DNA of 64,000 nt from Mycobacterium sp. AZCC_0083 (GTDB lineage Bacteria > Actinomycetota > Actinomycetes > Mycobacteriales > Mycobacteriaceae). Location: assembly GCF_014202335.1 (NCBI RefSeq), contig NZ_JACHGP010000004.1, positions 202,024-266,023 on the forward strand, read 5' to 3'. Of the stretch, positions 46,807-55,269 are shown piece by piece (position 1 is the first letter of the stretch; the number at the start of each line of letters is the position of its first letter). The translations under genes and the position numbers were made by a program. The notes under the pieces are model-generated. The model did no database searches. It saw only the letters and a program-made list of their open reading frames with translations, and was not told the DNA's origin.

Positions 46807-46812
46807 TACGGT
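46807..46812 (+). promoter_or_regulatory. Candidate -10 box of a leaderless FKBP transcript
   Basis: TACGGT fits TAnnnT and ends exactly 7 nt before the GTG start of the FKBP gene at 46820, in the 31-bp divergent gap. Confidence 0.45.
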
Positions 46813-46819
46813 GTTGGGC

Positions 46820-47188
46820 GTGGCGAGCGACAAGAAACCCGAGATCGAATTCCCCGACGGTCCTGCACCCGCTGAGCTGGTGATCGAAGACGTAGCGGTC
46901 GGCGACGGCGCAGAAGCAGTCCCCGGCGGCACCGTCACGGTGCACTACGTCGGCGTCGAGTACGACACGGGCGATGAGTTCGACAGCTCGTGGAACCGGG
47001 GCGAGTCGATCGAATTTCCCCTGCGCGGCCTGATTCAGGGCTGGCAGGACGGTATTCCTGGCATGCACGTGGGTGGACGGCGCAAGCTGACCATCCCGCC
47101 GGCCCAGGCGTACGGAGCGGCGGGCTCGGGGCACCGGCTGTCGGGCAAGACGTTGATCTTCGTCATCGATCTGCTCGACGTTCGCTGA
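46820..47188 (+). CDS. FKBP-type peptidyl-prolyl cis-trans isomerase
   Basis: This single-domain FKBP of 122 aa shows VTVHYVGVEYDTGDEFDSSW, FPLRGLIQGWQDGIPGMHVGGRRKL and TLIFVIDLLDV, with the active-site Asp, Phe and Trp equivalents present. It catalyses proline isomerisation during folding. There is no signal peptide, so it is cytoplasmic. Start is GTG at 46820. Confidence 0.92.
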   Translation: MASDKKPEIEFPDGPAPAELVIEDVAVGDGAEAVPGGTVTVHYVGVEYDTGDEFDSSWNRGESIEFPLRGLIQGWQDGIPGMHVGGRRKLTIPPAQAYGAAGSGHRLSGKTLIFVIDLLDVR

Positions 47189-47211
47189 CCGGACTACCGA
47201 CCGTTCCCAGG

Positions 47212-47253
47212 CGGCCATAGGCTGGCTGCCGACGATAGGGGGGCCTATGGCCG
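47212..47253 (+). promoter_or_regulatory. 10-bp inverted repeat enclosing the arfA start codon
   Basis: CGGCCATAGG (47212-47221) is a perfect reverse complement of CCTATGGCCG (47244-47253), with 22 bp between. The arfA ATG (47247-47249) is inside the right arm and the G-rich ribosome site GGGGGG (47238-47243) is just before it. If transcribed as a unit it could hide the start codon. A TAGGCT -10-like box (47218-47223) overlaps the left arm, so it could instead be an operator. Confidence 0.5.
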
Positions 47254-48260
47254 ATTCGAAGTTCTACCGACGACAACCTGGCCTGGGCTGGCTTCTGGCT
47301 CTTCTGGTCGTTCCCGCGCTGATCGCCCTGATCGGTTGGGCCGGTACCGACCGCTCCGCCAACGACCCCGTACTCACCGCGCCGAGCGTGAACCCGTCGG
47401 CAACGCTCACGACGCCGGCGAGTCCTCCGGTCCCGACCACGACCGCAGGCATGCCTGCCGGGGGATACGCGCCGTTCTCGATCGTGCGCAACGGGAACGT
47501 TGGCGACCCCGCAGGCGCCATGGGCTTCACCGTTGCCGGTGAAGTACCCGACGAGGCGACGAAGACGTCATTGATCGACGCATTGGTGACGACGATGCCT
47601 GGCGCAAAGATCGTCGACGAACTCAAGATCACTCCCGGCGTCACGGTTCCCGACATCGCCGGACTGGGTGGGGTGTTCAGCGCGGCCATCGGCATTCCCG
47701 GCTTCGGCTTGAACCTCGTCGGTGACACTTTGACGTTGAGCGGCACCGCGCCCTCCGAGGAGCTGAAGGCGGCCGCTGAGTCGGCAGCCGCCGCAACGTG
47801 GCCGGGTGTGAAGATAGTCAACAACATTCAGGTCGAGGCCGCATCGGCACCACCTGCGCCGCCACCGGGTCCGGTCAGCGGAACGGGCCAAAGTGGGCCC
47901 TGCGCGACACTGCAGGCCGACGTCACTGCGCTGCTGCGCACGCCGATCAACTTCAGCACCGACGGCTTCACGTTGGCGCCGGACTCACGGCAGCTGGTGT
48001 CCCAGATCGCGGGCAAGCTGAAGGCCTGCCCCGATGTCAAGGTGGCTGTCGCCGGGTACACCGACAGCAGCGGCTCCGACGCGATCAACGTGCCTCTCAG
48101 TGCCAGCCGTGCCAAAGCCGTTGCGGATGGCCTTGTTTCGGATGGAGTGGCCGCAGGTGCGGTGACCTCGCGGGGTGCGGGCTCGGCCGATCCCGTCGCG
48201 GACAACGGCACCCCCGAGGGTAGAGCGCAGAACCGCCGCGTCGAGATCACGGTCAGCTGA
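47247..48260 (+). CDS. arfA: OmpA-like/BON-domain protein ArfA (OmpATb)
   Basis: ArfA is a membrane-anchored protein linked in M. tuberculosis to ammonia secretion and adaptation to acid. This 337-aa protein has a basic N terminus and one membrane segment ([21 protein letters not shown]), a Pro/Thr linker, a BON-like domain at about residues 100-200, and a C-terminal OmpA-like peptidoglycan-binding domain at about residues 215-335 with the typical [20 protein letters not shown] and [12 protein letters not shown]. It leads the arfABC operon. The start codon lies inside an inverted repeat. Confidence 0.93.
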   Translation: MADSKFYRRQPGLGWLLALLVVPALIALIGWAGTDRSANDPVLTAPSVNPSATLTTPASPPVPTTTAGMPAGGYAPFSIVRNGNVGDPAGAMGFTVAGEVPDEATKTSLIDALVTTMPGAKIVDELKITPGVTVPDIAGLGGVFSAAIGIPGFGLNLVGDTLTLSGTAPSEELKAAAESAAAATWPGVKIVNNIQVEAASAPPAPPPGPVSGTGQSGPCATLQADVTALLRTPINFSTDGFTLAPDSRQLVSQIAGKLKACPDVKVAVAGYTDSSGSDAINVPLSASRAKAVADGLVSDGVAAGAVTSRGAGSADPVADNGTPEGRAQNRRVEITVS

Positions 48261-48271
48261 GGAGATTCGAC

Positions 48272-48427
48272 ATGGACTTCGTCATCCAATGGGTGTGGTA
48301 CCTGCTCGCGTTCCTCGCGGGGTCGCTGGTCGCATTGGCGCTCGCCGCGGTCACGATCAAGCACACCAGCGAGGAAGCCGCACGGGCCGACCTGTCCGGT
48401 GCGCCGGAATCGGAGGCAGCGAAATGA
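48272..48427 (+). CDS. arfB: Small membrane protein ArfB
   Basis: The 51-aa protein [20 protein letters not shown] continues as a membrane helix and ends in a charged tail rich in Glu and Ala. It equals M. tuberculosis ArfB (Rv0900, 50 aa) in size and place. GAGGAGA precedes the ATG. Its TGA overlaps the ATG of arfC (ATGA at 48424-48427). Confidence 0.9.
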   Translation: MDFVIQWVWYLLAFLAGSLVALALAAVTIKHTSEEAARADLSGAPESEAAK

Positions 48428-48867
48428 CCGTGAACTGGTGGTTGGTGGCACTGGCGTTCGTGCTCGGTTTGGTCATCACGCTCGCCTTCATGGTCCGGAG
48501 GGTCGAGCGCGAAGTGCCCGTATCCGTCGCGGCGGGAGCGGCCGGTGCTGCGACCCCGGCGAAGCTCGTCGACTCGGGCAGCGATATCCCGCAGGCCGAG
48601 AAGGTCACCGCCGAAACAGTCGCCGCGACAACGGCTCCCGTTGAGGAACCACCGTACGGCGAGGGTTCGCTGCGGCTTGCGGTGGGATCGGCGGATGCAC
48701 CGTCCGGCTACACGATCAAGGGCAACGAGGACTCGATGCTCTACCACTCACCGGAGAGCCCGACGTATAGGCGGACCATCGCCGAAGTGTGGTTCCGCGA
48801 CGTGGAGACGGCAGAGGCGGCCGGCTTCAATCGGTGGGACAGCGGTAAGTCTCAGCGCGGCACGTAG
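48424..48867 (+). CDS. arfC: Membrane protein ArfC
   Basis: The 147-aa protein has one N-terminal membrane helix ([21 protein letters not shown]), an extracytoplasmic Ala/Thr/Val-rich linker and a C-terminal domain with [20 protein letters not shown] and [20 protein letters not shown]. It completes the arfABC unit and is translationally coupled to arfB. It corresponds to Rv0901. The stop lies 4 nt from that of prrB on the opposite strand. Confidence 0.9.
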   Translation: MTVNWWLVALAFVLGLVITLAFMVRRVEREVPVSVAAGAAGAATPAKLVDSGSDIPQAEKVTAETVAATTAPVEEPPYGEGSLRLAVGSADAPSGYTIKGNEDSMLYHSPESPTYRRTIAEVWFRDVETAEAAGFNRWDSGKSQRGT

Positions 48868-48871
48868 CAGC

Positions 48872-50212
48872 TCAGGACGGGCCGGGGAGCCGCAGCAGCA
48901 GTCGCGCGCCGCCAAGCGGGCTGTCGTCCAATGTCGCCGTGCCGCCGTGCAATTCGGCCTGCTGCGCTACGAGTGCCAGGCCAAGGCCGGAGCCGGAATG
49001 CGACGCGGTCGAGCCCCTGCTGAACCGTTCGAACACCACCTTGCGTTCCTCTTCGGGCACGCCGCATCCGTCGTCGTCGATCGCGATCTCAACCCCAGCG
49101 CGTGAGCTGACCGCCGACAGCTGCACCCTGGTGGCGCCGCCGTGCTTGACGGCGTTGGCGATCGCGTTGTCGACGGCCAGTCGCAACCCCGCGGGCAAGC
49201 CGACGATGATCACCGTCGGCGCGGGTATCAGCGACACGTCCAACTCGGGGAAGACCCGCATCGCGTCGTGAGCGGCCCTGTCGAGTAGCTCGGTGATGTC
49301 GACGGGAACGTGGTCGTCGAACGTGGACAACTGGCCCTGGGCAAGTCGTTCGATCGCCGACAGCGTCGCCTCGATGCGCGTCTGGGTGCGGATGAGGTCG
49401 GTGAGCACCTCCTTGCGCTGTTCCTCTGGCATGTCGAGCGTGGACAGCACTTCGAGGTTGGTGCGCATGGCGGTAAGCGGAGTGCGCAGCTCGTGCGACG
49501 TCACCGCGGCGAAGTCGCGGGCCGACGCGAGCGCGGCCTTGGTGTTGTCCTGCTCCTCCCAAATGCGTTGCACCATGCCGTTGACCGCCTCGGCGATCTC
49601 GACCGCTTCGGTGGCACCCCGCACGTCGACGTCGGGTGCCTCACCGCCCACGTCGATCGCCCGCGTCTGCTGCGCGAGCCGCTTCAGCGGCCGCACCGCG
49701 AAGGCGGCAAGCAGCCAGCCTGCGACCGCGGCGGCGCCGATCGCGAACAGGCAGATGATGATGACCCGCCGGTGCAGGTTGTAGGTGTCGGTGATGGTGA
49801 AGTCGTAGGTGGCGCCGACGGCAACCGACATCGGCTCCGGCGCCCGGATCTCGACCGTGCGCACCCGGTACCGCACACCGTTGACGTAGGTGTCGGCGTA
49901 GCCGGGCGACAACTCGGGCAGGATCACGTTCGAGTTCGACGTCACCTCGCTGTCCTTGCGCACGGTGATGATCGCGTCCTGATCGTTGGGCGACTTCGGG
50001 ATCTGGTCGAGCCCTCGCGGCAGGAACGGGATCGCGAAACCGGCGGCCTCGTCGAGACGACGGTCGAGGCGCTCCTTGCGGTCGTTGGTGATGCCGACCC
50101 AGACGATGGTGCCGACGATGCCGACCACGATCGCCGCCGCGATGGCGGTGGCGAACGCGACGCGGGTTCGAAGCGACGGGGTGCGCCGGAAGTACCGCGA
50201 CAGGCGATTCAT
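48872..50212 (-). CDS. prrB: Sensor histidine kinase PrrB
   Basis: This is the sensor of the essential PrrB-PrrA two-component system. The 446-aa protein has two membrane segments (about residues 18-42 and 150-172) framing an extracytoplasmic sensor domain, then HAMP. The dimerisation domain with phosphoacceptor His240 in AAVTSHELRTPL is followed by the ATP-binding domain with VDNAIANAVKHGG (N box), DDDGCGVPEEER (G1) and GSGLGLALVAQQ (G2). Its ATG is 12 nt after the prrA stop, so the two are co-transcribed. It matches Rv0902c. Confidence 0.95.
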   Translation of the reverse strand: MNRLSRYFRRTPSLRTRVAFATAIAAAIVVGIVGTIVWVGITNDRKERLDRRLDEAAGFAIPFLPRGLDQIPKSPNDQDAIITVRKDSEVTSNSNVILPELSPGYADTYVNGVRYRVRTVEIRAPEPMSVAVGATYDFTITDTYNLHRRVIIICLFAIGAAAVAGWLLAAFAVRPLKRLAQQTRAIDVGGEAPDVDVRGATEAVEIAEAVNGMVQRIWEEQDNTKAALASARDFAAVTSHELRTPLTAMRTNLEVLSTLDMPEEQRKEVLTDLIRTQTRIEATLSAIERLAQGQLSTFDDHVPVDITELLDRAAHDAMRVFPELDVSLIPAPTVIIVGLPAGLRLAVDNAIANAVKHGGATRVQLSAVSSRAGVEIAIDDDGCGVPEEERKVVFERFSRGSTASHSGSGLGLALVAQQAELHGGTATLDDSPLGGARLLLRLPGPS

Positions 50213-50224
50213 CGGCGCGCTACT

Positions 50225-50926
50225 TCACTGGGTCCGGAGGACGAATCCCACCCCGCGCACGGTGTGCAGCAGGCGAGGCGCGCCGTTGGCCTCGAGCTTG
50301 CGCCGCAGGTATCCGATGAACACGTCGACCACGTTGGTGTCGGCCGCGAAGTCGTAGCCCCAGACCAGCTCGAGAAGCTGGGCTCGGGACAGCACCGCGG
50401 TCTTGTGTTCGGCCAGCACCGCGAGCAGGTCGAACTCGCGCTTGGTCAGGTCGACGTCGACGCCGTTGACGCGGGCGCGCCTGCCAGGGATGTCGACCTC
50501 GAGCGGGCCAACGGCGATGGTCTCCGACGAGAACGTCGCGGTGGCGCCACGCCGGCGCAACAGCGCCTTGATCCGCGCCACCAACTCGGCCAGTACGAAC
50601 GGCTTGACCAGGTAGTCGTCGGCGCCCGCCTCGAGGCCGGCGACGCGGTCGTCGACCGAGCTGCGCGCGGACAGCACGCACACCGGGACGTCGTTGTCCA
50701 TCGCGCGCAGCGCGGTCACCACGCTGACGCCGTCCAGCACGGGCATGTTGATGTCGAGCACGATGGCGTCGGGCCGCGTCTCGGTCGCGCTGCGCAGAGC
50801 CTCGGCGCCGTCGACCGCGGTCGACACGTCGAATCCGGACAGCCGGAGCCCACGCTCCAACGACGCGAGCACGTCGGGATCGTCGTCGACCACGAGCACT
50901 CGGGGGGATGAACCTCCGCTGTCCAT
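50225..50926 (-). CDS. prrA: Response regulator PrrA
   Basis: The 233-aa OmpR/PhoB-type regulator has receiver residues DDDPDVL, phosphoacceptor Asp58 in [11 protein letters not shown], a conserved Ser/Lys in CVLSARSS and [10 protein letters not shown], and a winged-helix DNA-binding domain from about residue 130 ([40 protein letters not shown]). It activates or represses genes for growth and redox adaptation. It leads the prrA-prrB operon and corresponds to Rv0903c. Confidence 0.96.
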   Translation of the reverse strand: MDSGGSSPRVLVVDDDPDVLASLERGLRLSGFDVSTAVDGAEALRSATETRPDAIVLDINMPVLDGVSVVTALRAMDNDVPVCVLSARSSVDDRVAGLEAGADDYLVKPFVLAELVARIKALLRRRGATATFSSETIAVGPLEVDIPGRRARVNGVDVDLTKREFDLLAVLAEHKTAVLSRAQLLELVWGYDFAADTNVVDVFIGYLRRKLEANGAPRLLHTVRGVGFVLRTQ

Positions 50927-51052
50927 AGGGTCATCTTGCCCGATGACCCTCTCCGGGCGTGTTAGGCGCGGGACGGCGCCTGCGATGCCGTCTGTGAGAG
51001 TTCATGCCGCGTCCCGACCAAACAGCCGTTACCAGTGCTAACTTCATCAATC

Positions 51053-52042
51053 GTGCATCCCACCGGTCCTCACTTGATCGTCCAACCCGACGATGGCCTC
51101 GGGCCGGTCCGAGAATTCATCGAATCCGCGCAGAAGTCGCTTCTGATCAAGCAGTTCACCTTCACCTCCGAAGACCTGATCGCCGCCGTCATCGGCCGCA
51201 GGAACGCGGGCGTCGACGTGCGGGTGATGCTCAACGCGGCGCGCTCCGGCGGGGACCGGGCCAATGACGAGACCTTTGAGCGGTTCCTGGCCGCCGGGAT
51301 CGACGTGCAGTGGGCCAACCCCAAGTTCTATGTGTCGCACGAAAAGTCGATCGTGGTCGACGAGGAGGCGGCCCTGGTCGCGACGTTCAACCTCTGCGAG
51401 AAGTACTTCACCCTCACCCGCGACTACGGTGTGATCACCCACGACTCCCGAAACGTGGCCCAGATCGTCGAGGTGTTCGAGGCCGACTGGAGCCACCGCG
51501 ACTGGGAGCCGACGGACAGCCACGGCCTGTCGTGGAGCAACTCCAACTCGCGACTCCACATGGCCCAGTTCATCGATTCCGCCACCCACCGCCTGGACGT
51601 CCAGCACCCCAAGTACGTCGACGCGGTGATCCTCGACCGCATCATCGACGCCGCGCAGCGCGGGGTGAAGGTGCACGTGCTCTGCGGCGGCAAGCACGGC
51701 ATCAGTGACTGGGACGTGCTCGACACCTTCGCCTCGCTGCGCACGTTGCGCAGGTTCGGCGTCAAGGTGCACAAGCAAAAGAACCTCAGGGTGCACGCCA
51801 AGCTGCTGATCGTCGACGACGAGCGGGCCCTTGTCGGTTCGATGAACATCGACCGCAGTGCCTTCGATCTGCGCCGCGAACTGGGCATCACGGTCACCGA
51901 CGAAGCCGTGGTCGCGCGCCTGCGAGCCGTCTTCGACGAGGACTGGCGGCTCTCACACCAGTACGACCCGCCCGACCCGCTCGATCCGGCCCAACACCAC
52001 GAGGACGACTTCCCCCACGACCCGGAACTCGTGCATGAGTGA
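51053..52042 (+). CDS. Phospholipase D-fold (HKD) protein
   Basis: The 329-aa protein has two HxK(x4)D active-site motifs. The first is HEKSIVVD (His96, Lys98, Asp103) and the second HAKLLIVD (His248, Lys250, Asp255), so it is a complete PLD-fold enzyme with two catalytic halves. Substrates may be phospholipid or nucleic acid; cardiolipin-synthase-like enzymes look alike but carry membrane helices, which are absent here. GTG 51053 is chosen because a TAACTT box lies 9 nt upstream; GTG 51035 is possible. The ATG of the next gene overlaps its stop by 8 nt. Confidence 0.87.
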   Translation: MHPTGPHLIVQPDDGLGPVREFIESAQKSLLIKQFTFTSEDLIAAVIGRRNAGVDVRVMLNAARSGGDRANDETFERFLAAGIDVQWANPKFYVSHEKSIVVDEEAALVATFNLCEKYFTLTRDYGVITHDSRNVAQIVEVFEADWSHRDWEPTDSHGLSWSNSNSRLHMAQFIDSATHRLDVQHPKYVDAVILDRIIDAAQRGVKVHVLCGGKHGISDWDVLDTFASLRTLRRFGVKVHKQKNLRVHAKLLIVDDERALVGSMNIDRSAFDLRRELGITVTDEAVVARLRAVFDEDWRLSHQYDPPDPLDPAQHHEDDFPHDPELVHE

Positions 52043-52613
52043 GGGGCCATTGCCGCCTGCGGAACGGGTGTCGCTCGCGACCTTGGCCTTGACCTTCAAC
52101 CACATCGCACTGGCGTCGTTCGGCGGTGGCCTTTCCGCGTGGTCGCGCGAGGTGATCGTGGTCGAGAAGAAATGGATGGGCGAGAACGAGTTCCTGTCCG
52201 CCATGACCATGTGCCGGATCCTGCCCGGTGCCAACCAGGTGAACATGGCGGTATTCGTCGGCACCAAGATGCGCGGGATGCCAGGGGCGGTCGCGTCGGT
52301 CATCGGGCTGTGCTTCATGCCACTGGCGATCGTCTTGTTCATGGCGTGGCTCTACTTCCAGTTCAGGGAGGTGCCCGCGGTCAAGGGGGTGCTGCACGGG
52401 GCGTCCGCGGCCGCCGTCGCGCTGACGTTGGCGATGGTGGTCAAGACCGGACAGAAGTGCCTGACCGGTGTGATCCCGGTGGCGCTGTTCGGACTCGCGT
52501 TCGTGCTCAACGGCGTGCTGCGCTGGCCGCTGCTGGGAGTACTCGGCATCGTCGCGCCCCTCGCCCTCATCTGGGCCTGGCCTAGGGGGCGCAAGGAAGA
52601 AGCCGCGGCGTGA
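52035..52613 (+). CDS. Chromate (CHR) transporter, N-terminal half protein
   Basis: The 192-aa protein is one CHR domain: six membrane segments, with FNHIALASFGGGLSAWSREVIVVEKKWMGENEFLSAM at the start and the conserved CRILPGANQVNMAVFVG. Short CHR proteins work in pairs of opposite topology. It is coupled to the PLD gene by an 8-nt overlap and its TGA overlaps the GTG of the second half (52610-52613). It may export chromate or a related oxyanion such as sulfate. Confidence 0.88.
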   Translation: MSEGPLPPAERVSLATLALTFNHIALASFGGGLSAWSREVIVVEKKWMGENEFLSAMTMCRILPGANQVNMAVFVGTKMRGMPGAVASVIGLCFMPLAIVLFMAWLYFQFREVPAVKGVLHGASAAAVALTLAMVVKTGQKCLTGVIPVALFGLAFVLNGVLRWPLLGVLGIVAPLALIWAWPRGRKEEAAA

Positions 52614-53155
52614 GCACCTATCTGCAACTCATCGTCCTGTTCGGCTCCCTGTCGCTGATGTCGATCGGTGGCGGCAACGCCGTGCTGCCCGAGATGCATC
52701 TTCGGGCCGTGAAACAAGACCATTGGGTGACCGACGGCCAATTCGCCGACCTCTTCTCGATCTCGCAGACCGCGCCGGGGCCGAGCATCCTCATCGTCGG
52801 CATGATCGGCTACGCCGCCGGGCTGCCGGTCGGCGGCGTCGCGGGCGGCATCCTTGGCGGCGTGATCGCGACGGCGGCCATGGTGATTCCCGCCGCGTCG
52901 CTGGTCTACGGCATCACACTGTTCTGGCAGAAGGCCGAGCAGTCGAAATGGCGGATCGCGGTCGAGAAGGGCTTCGCGCCACTGACCGTCGGTCTGATCC
53001 TGGCCTCGTCTTTGGTGATGAGCCGGGCCGCCGACCACGACTGGAAGGCGTACGCGCTGACTGCGGTGTGCACGTTGATCTTCGTGCGCAGCAAGATCAA
53101 CCCGCTGTTCATCGTCGCGATCGCCGGGGTGGTCGGCTACTTCGGCATCGTCTGA
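52610..53155 (+). CDS. Chromate (CHR) transporter, C-terminal half protein
   Basis: The 181-aa partner of the preceding gene carries the second CHR domain: FGSLSLMSIGGGNAVLPEMH, the FSISQTAPGPSILIVGMIGYAAGLP signature and about six membrane segments. The GTGA overlap means the two chains are synthesised together, presumably as a heterodimer. A 20-bp perfect inverted repeat starts 2 nt after its stop. Confidence 0.88.
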   Translation: MSTYLQLIVLFGSLSLMSIGGGNAVLPEMHLRAVKQDHWVTDGQFADLFSISQTAPGPSILIVGMIGYAAGLPVGGVAGGILGGVIATAAMVIPAASLVYGITLFWQKAEQSKWRIAVEKGFAPLTVGLILASSLVMSRAADHDWKAYALTAVCTLIFVRSKINPLFIVAIAGVVGYFGIV

Positions 53156-53157
53156 CC

Positions 53158-53213
53158 GCGATTTGTGCACGCTGGGTTGCGATCATCAGCGCGACCCAGC
53201 GTGCACAAATCGC
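53158..53213 (+). terminator. Perfect 20-bp stem-loop after the CHR pair
   Basis: GCGATTTGTGCACGCTGGGT (53158-53177) is a perfect reverse complement of 53194-53213, with a 16-nt loop. It lies 2 nt after the stop. The size and perfect match suggest a strong hairpin at the operon end or a dispersed repeat element; no U-run follows. Confidence 0.6.
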
Positions 53214-53271
53214 TCGGGGACACGCAGGAAGGCTTTGACCTCATCCATTGTTGAGGTTTTACGGTGATGAC

Positions 53272-55179
53272 ATGAGCATGGAAATGGTGGCCAGCCGGGC
53301 CTTGTATCGGCAGCGGCACGCAACCGGCGGCGATCTGCGCGCGTTGGCGAACCGCACGCTGCTGAGGCGCATCTGGCGGTTCTCGGCGCGCCACCACCGT
53401 CGACTGGGCGGATTCGTCGCGATCAGCGTGGTGGGTGCGCTGCTTGCCGTGTCCACACCGGTGCTTGCGGGCCGGGTGGTCGACGCCATCGTGCATGGTG
53501 CGGACGCGAGGAGCAATTCAGGTTTCAGCGCACCGTCCACAGTCGTCGTCATCGCATCGATCATCGCGGTCGTGGCGCTGGCCGAGGCCGCGGTCGGACT
53601 ACTGACGCGCTGGCTGTCGTCCAACATTGGCGAGGGTTTGATCCTCGACCTGCGGACCGCCGTGTTCGACCACGTCCAGCGGATGCCGGTGGCGTTCTTC
53701 ACCAGAACCCGAACGGGCGCACTGGTCAGCCGTCTCGGCAACGACGTCGTCGGCGCGCAGCGGGCCTTCTCCGACACGCTGTCTGGCGTGGTGGGCAACC
53801 TGGTCACGCTGGCGTTGACGCTCACCGTGATGCTGAGCATCTCGTGGCAGATCACCGTGCTGTCCCTTCTGCTGACCCCGCTGTTCCTGCTGCCCGCCCG
53901 CCGCATCGGTCGCACCATGGCCACGCTGAGCCGCGAGAGCGCGATCTACAACGCGACGATGAATACCCAGATGACCGAACGCTTCTCGGCGCCAGGCGCG
54001 ACGCTGGTCAAGCTCTTCGGCGACCCGGTGCGCGAGTCCGAGGAATTCACGGTGCGCGCCGACCGGGTCCGCGAGATCGGCGTGCGGACGTCGATGCTGC
54101 AGTCCACCTTCATGAACTCGCTGACCTTGATGTCGGCCCTCGCGCTCGCCTTGGTGTACGGCCTCGGTGGTGTGCTGGCCATCGGCGGACACCTGCAGGC
54201 GGGTGCGATCGTGTCGCTGGCCCTGCTGTTGACCCGGCTCTACGCACCGCTGACGGCACTGGCCAACGCGCACGTCGAAATCGCCAGTGCGCTGGTCAGT
54301 TTCGAGCGGGTGTTCGAGGTGCTTGACCTGACGCCACTGATCCGAGAGCGGCCCGGCGCGGTGCCGGTGCCCCGCGGTTCGGTCGGTGTCGAGTTCGACG
54401 ACGTCCGCTTCGGCTACCCGTCGGCGGACAAGGTGTCGCTGGCCTCGCTGGAAGAGGTCGCGGTCCTCGACAACCGCGGCGGTGACGAAGTGCTGCACGG
54501 GATTTCGTTCACTGCGGCGCCCGGACAGATGGTCGCCCTCGTGGGGTCCTCCGGTGCGGGCAAGTCGACGATCGCGTCGCTGGTGGCCCGGCTCTACGAC
54601 GTCGACTCCGGCACCGTGCGACTGTCGGGCGCCGACGTGCGCGACGTGACGTTCGCGTCGCTGAAGGAGACGGTCGGCGTCGTCACTCAGGACGGGCACC
54701 TCTTCCACGAGTCGATCCGCTCGAACCTGACGCTCGCGGCACCCGGCGCCGACGACGATCAGCTATGGGAGGCCTTGCGGCGCGCCCGGCTGGCCGACGT
54801 CGTTGCCGACATGCCCGACGGGTTGGACACCGTGGTCGGCGAACGCGGGTACCGGCTGTCGGGCGGGCAGCGCCAGCGCCTTACCATCGCGCGCCTGCTG
54901 CTGGGATCCTCGCGGGTAGTGGTGCTCGACGAGGCGACGGCGTCGCTGGACTCCGAGTCGGAGGCCGCCGTCCAGCAGGCGTTGGCCGAGGCACTCGCCG
55001 GCCGCACGTCGATCGTGATCGCCCACCGACTGTCGACGATCCGCGCGGCCGACCAGATCCTGGTGGTCGAGGACGGCCGGATCGTGGAGCGTGGCACGCA
55101 CCCGCAGTTGCTGGCCCGCCGCGGGCGGTACGCCGAGTTGTACGAGACGCAGTTCCGCGACGACGTGGCTGCGGCGTGA
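53272..55179 (+). CDS. ABC-type exporter, fused permease-ATPase
   Basis: The 635-aa protein has six membrane segments in the first 330 residues and an ATPase with Walker A GSSGAGKST, signature LSGGQRQR, Walker B VVVLDEATASLD and H-loop IVIAHRLST, all intact. It is a half-transporter that should form a homodimer or pair with another exporter. The ATG 53272 (MSMEMVASRAL) follows the palindrome ACCTCA-N8-TGAGGT at 53238-53257 in the promoter gap. It precedes the two coupled exporters by 90 bp, and joint function with them is not implied. Confidence 0.92.
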   Translation: MSMEMVASRALYRQRHATGGDLRALANRTLLRRIWRFSARHHRRLGGFVAISVVGALLAVSTPVLAGRVVDAIVHGADARSNSGFSAPSTVVVIASIIAVVALAEAAVGLLTRWLSSNIGEGLILDLRTAVFDHVQRMPVAFFTRTRTGALVSRLGNDVVGAQRAFSDTLSGVVGNLVTLALTLTVMLSISWQITVLSLLLTPLFLLPARRIGRTMATLSRESAIYNATMNTQMTERFSAPGATLVKLFGDPVRESEEFTVRADRVREIGVRTSMLQSTFMNSLTLMSALALALVYGLGGVLAIGGHLQAGAIVSLALLLTRLYAPLTALANAHVEIASALVSFERVFEVLDLTPLIRERPGAVPVPRGSVGVEFDDVRFGYPSADKVSLASLEEVAVLDNRGGDEVLHGISFTAAPGQMVALVGSSGAGKSTIASLVARLYDVDSGTVRLSGADVRDVTFASLKETVGVVTQDGHLFHESIRSNLTLAAPGADDDQLWEALRRARLADVVADMPDGLDTVVGERGYRLSGGQRQRLTIARLLLGSSRVVVLDEATASLDSESEAAVQQALAEALAGRTSIVIAHRLSTIRAADQILVVEDGRIVERGTHPQLLARRGRYAELYETQFRDDVAAA

Positions 55180-55269
55180 CGCCGGTTAATTAGTTGTGCT
55201 TCGTGGGAACCTTGAGTACGGGGATCGACGGCGTCCGCGATGTCGTAGGGATGGGATAGACAAGAGCTG

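Noticed and set aside
52035..53155. chrA split by a frameshift
   Set aside because: Each half has its own start and full CHR domain, with a GTGA coupling; paired short CHR proteins are a known form.
53599..54708. 369-codon antisense frame within an ABC exporter gene
   Set aside because: It has the same composition bias as other shadows; the sense frame has intact ATPase motifs.
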